A stretch of DNA of 64,000 nt from an uncultured Pelagibacteraceae bacterium (GTDB taxonomy: Bacteria; Pseudomonadota; Alphaproteobacteria; Pelagibacterales; Pelagibacteraceae). Numbering within the stretch: position 1 is the first letter of the stretch; every line of letters begins with the position of its first letter. Below, in pieces: positions 63,029 to 64,000 of the stretch. The notes under the pieces are model-generated. The model was not told the origin of the DNA. It ran no database searches and saw only the letters and a list, made by a program, of their open reading frames with translations. The stretch spans positions 62,001 through 126,000 of the forward strand of contig CACFOR010000002.1 of the NCBI GenBank assembly GCA_902567785.1. The letters are read 5' to 3'. The position numbers and the translations under genes were made by a program.

Positions 63029-64000
63029 TGAGTAAAAAATCGTATTTGTTTACAAGTGAGTCAGTTTCAGAGGGCCATCCAGACAAGGTTTGTGACCGTA
63101 TCTCAGATATGGTTGTGGATACTTACTTATCCAAAGAACCTTTAGCAAGGGTAGCATGTGAAACTTTAACAACCACAAATAAAGTTGTTTTAGCTGGAGA
63201 AACAAGAGGTCCAGAAATTAAAAAAGATGATTTAATAGAAAAAGTTCGCAACTGTATTAAAGATATAGGGTATGAGCAAAAAGGTTTTCATTGGAAAAAT
63301 TGCAATATAGATGTTCATTTACATTCTCAATCAGCTGATATTGCAATGGGAGTTGATTCAAAAGATAACAAAGATGAAGGAGCAGGTGATCAAGGTATAA
63401 TGTTTGGTTACGCTTGTAATGAAACTGAAGTTTTAATGCCAGCACCTATTTATTATTCTCATAAAATTTTGGAATTAATGGCTCAAGATAGAAAAAATGG
63501 TATGGCAGATAAATTAGAACCAGATTCCAAAAGTCAGGTTACAATGATGTATGAAAATGGAAAACCTAAAAAAGTTACTTCTGTAGTTATTTCCACACAA
63601 CATTCTCCAAAAATAAATCAAGCACAAGTAAAAGAAATTGTTAGACCATACTTAGAAAAAGCTATTCCAAAAGAATTATTATTAGGATTAAAGGAAGAAG
63701 AGTTTTACGTAAATCCAACAGGTCAATTTATAATTGGAGGTCCAGATGGAGATTCTGGATTGACAGGAAGAAAAATTATTGTTGATACGTATGGAGGCGC
63801 TGCACCACATGGTGGAGGAGCTTTCTCGGGAAAAGATCCAAGCAAGGTAGACAGATCAGCGGCGTATGCTGCTAGATATGTTGCAAAAAATGTTGTTGCT
63901 TCAAAAATTGCTGAAAAATGTTTAATTCAACTTGCTTATGCAATTGGAGTTTCTAAACCCTTATCCATTTATGTTGATCTTTTTGATGGAGATGAAAAAA
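63028..64000 (+). CDS. metK: S-adenosylmethionine synthetase (partial, 3' end beyond the window)
   Basis: Makes S-adenosylmethionine from methionine and ATP. The ATG at 63028 overlaps the lnt stop by one base. 324 complete codons are visible, of a usual ~390. [18 protein letters not shown] is the N-terminal methionine/ATP site, [19 protein letters not shown] the central signature, and [20 protein letters not shown] the P-loop-like signature. No SAM riboswitch is possible upstream, because lnt leaves no leader. The reading frame continues to the window edge. Confidence 0.98.
   Translation, partial: MSKKSYLFTSESVSEGHPDKVCDRISDMVVDTYLSKEPLARVACETLTTTNKVVLAGETRGPEIKKDDLIEKVRNCIKDIGYEQKGFHWKNCNIDVHLHSQSADIAMGVDSKDNKDEGAGDQGIMFGYACNETEVLMPAPIYYSHKILELMAQDRKNGMADKLEPDSKSQVTMMYENGKPKKVTSVVISTQHSPKINQAQVKEIVRPYLEKAIPKELLLGLKEEEFYVNPTGQFIIGGPDGDSGLTGRKIIVDTYGGAAPHGGGAFSGKDPSKVDRSAAYAARYVAKNVVASKIAEKCLIQLAYAIGVSKPLSIYVDLFDGDEK

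Noticed and set aside
1-64000. tRNA, rRNA, CRISPR, insertion sequences, prophage or toxin-antitoxin modules
   Set aside because: No cloverleaf with a T-loop GGTTCGAATCC-type sequence, no regular spaced repeats, no transposase or integrase motifs, and no long terminal inverted repeats were noticed.

Overview
The window is a dense, strongly AT-rich bacterial chromosome segment. It carries about 70 protein genes, intergenic gaps that are mostly below 60 bases, and no rRNA, tRNA, CRISPR array, transposon or phage gene that I could see. Gene content and order (Tim44-like, fxsA, secB, dnaQ, coaE, aroE, maf, ppsR, then hemE, hemJ, rho, mnmE, mnmG, rsmG, parA, parB, holA, lptE, leuS) are typical of Alphaproteobacteria around the replication origin. 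The extreme compaction, AT bias and overlapping genes point to a streamlined marine lineage such as SAR11/Pelagibacterales or a similar group (for example HIMB59/AEGEAN-169-like). The assignment comes from reading proteins and synteny by eye, not from a database search.

Layout. 1-2703: a short-chain fatty acyl regulator (ScfR/RamB type, cut by the window edge) diverges from a 42-residue acidic ORF and isocitrate lyase, forming a glyoxylate-shunt locus with repeated TTTACA motifs in the shared spacer. 2710-7005: a UbiH-type hydroxylase, ftsK-lolA and a HIT hydrolase. 7011-10134: histidine genes hisB-H-A-F-E plus a previously hidden 44-residue membrane protein. 10241-12158: hslVU. 12165-17516: Smr, Tim44-like, fxsA-secB and the ppsR-maf-aroE-coaE-dnaQ operon.

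17517-17794 is the likely origin of replication, lying between ppsR and hemE as in other alphaproteobacteria, with a near-consensus DnaA box and an iterated TTATAAAC motif. To its right run hemE-hemH, an inserted pair (PhyH-type dioxygenase and DUF1989 protein), hemJ, rho, a TPR-sulfotransferase, mnmE-mnmG-rsmG-parA-parB. A near-perfect parS palindrome sits inside rsmG. 31059-35699 (minus): holA, lptE, leuS and a DUF3576 lipoprotein.

35925-38015 holds two tandem paralogous porins that look richer in GC than their surroundings and end at the only strong GC-rich intrinsic terminator seen. That terminator lies inside the coding end of the convergent thiE-like gene. 38028-40499: thiE-like, yggS, an L,D-transpeptidase, a winged-helix regulator, and a 37-residue basic protein that I read as an ArfA-like ribosome-rescue factor. 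40496-46605 (minus): grpE-dnaK-dnaJ-dapB-nth-adoK with heat-shock-like promoter sequences. 46649-56597: rdgB, an LpoA-like lipoprotein, rsmI, a BON lipoprotein, maeB, murJ, trpS, nfu and a Bax-like glucosaminidase. 56606-64000: a polysaccharide deacetylase, tsaB, fur, miaB, phoH, ybeY, lnt and the 5' part of metK.

Most genes are housekeeping. The items most worth a second look are the ArfA-like small protein, the origin/parS architecture, the PhyH-DUF1989 insertion in a heme operon, the hidden small ORFs, the terminator embedded in a coding sequence, and the systematic use of shared stop codons and TTG starts at gene junctions.
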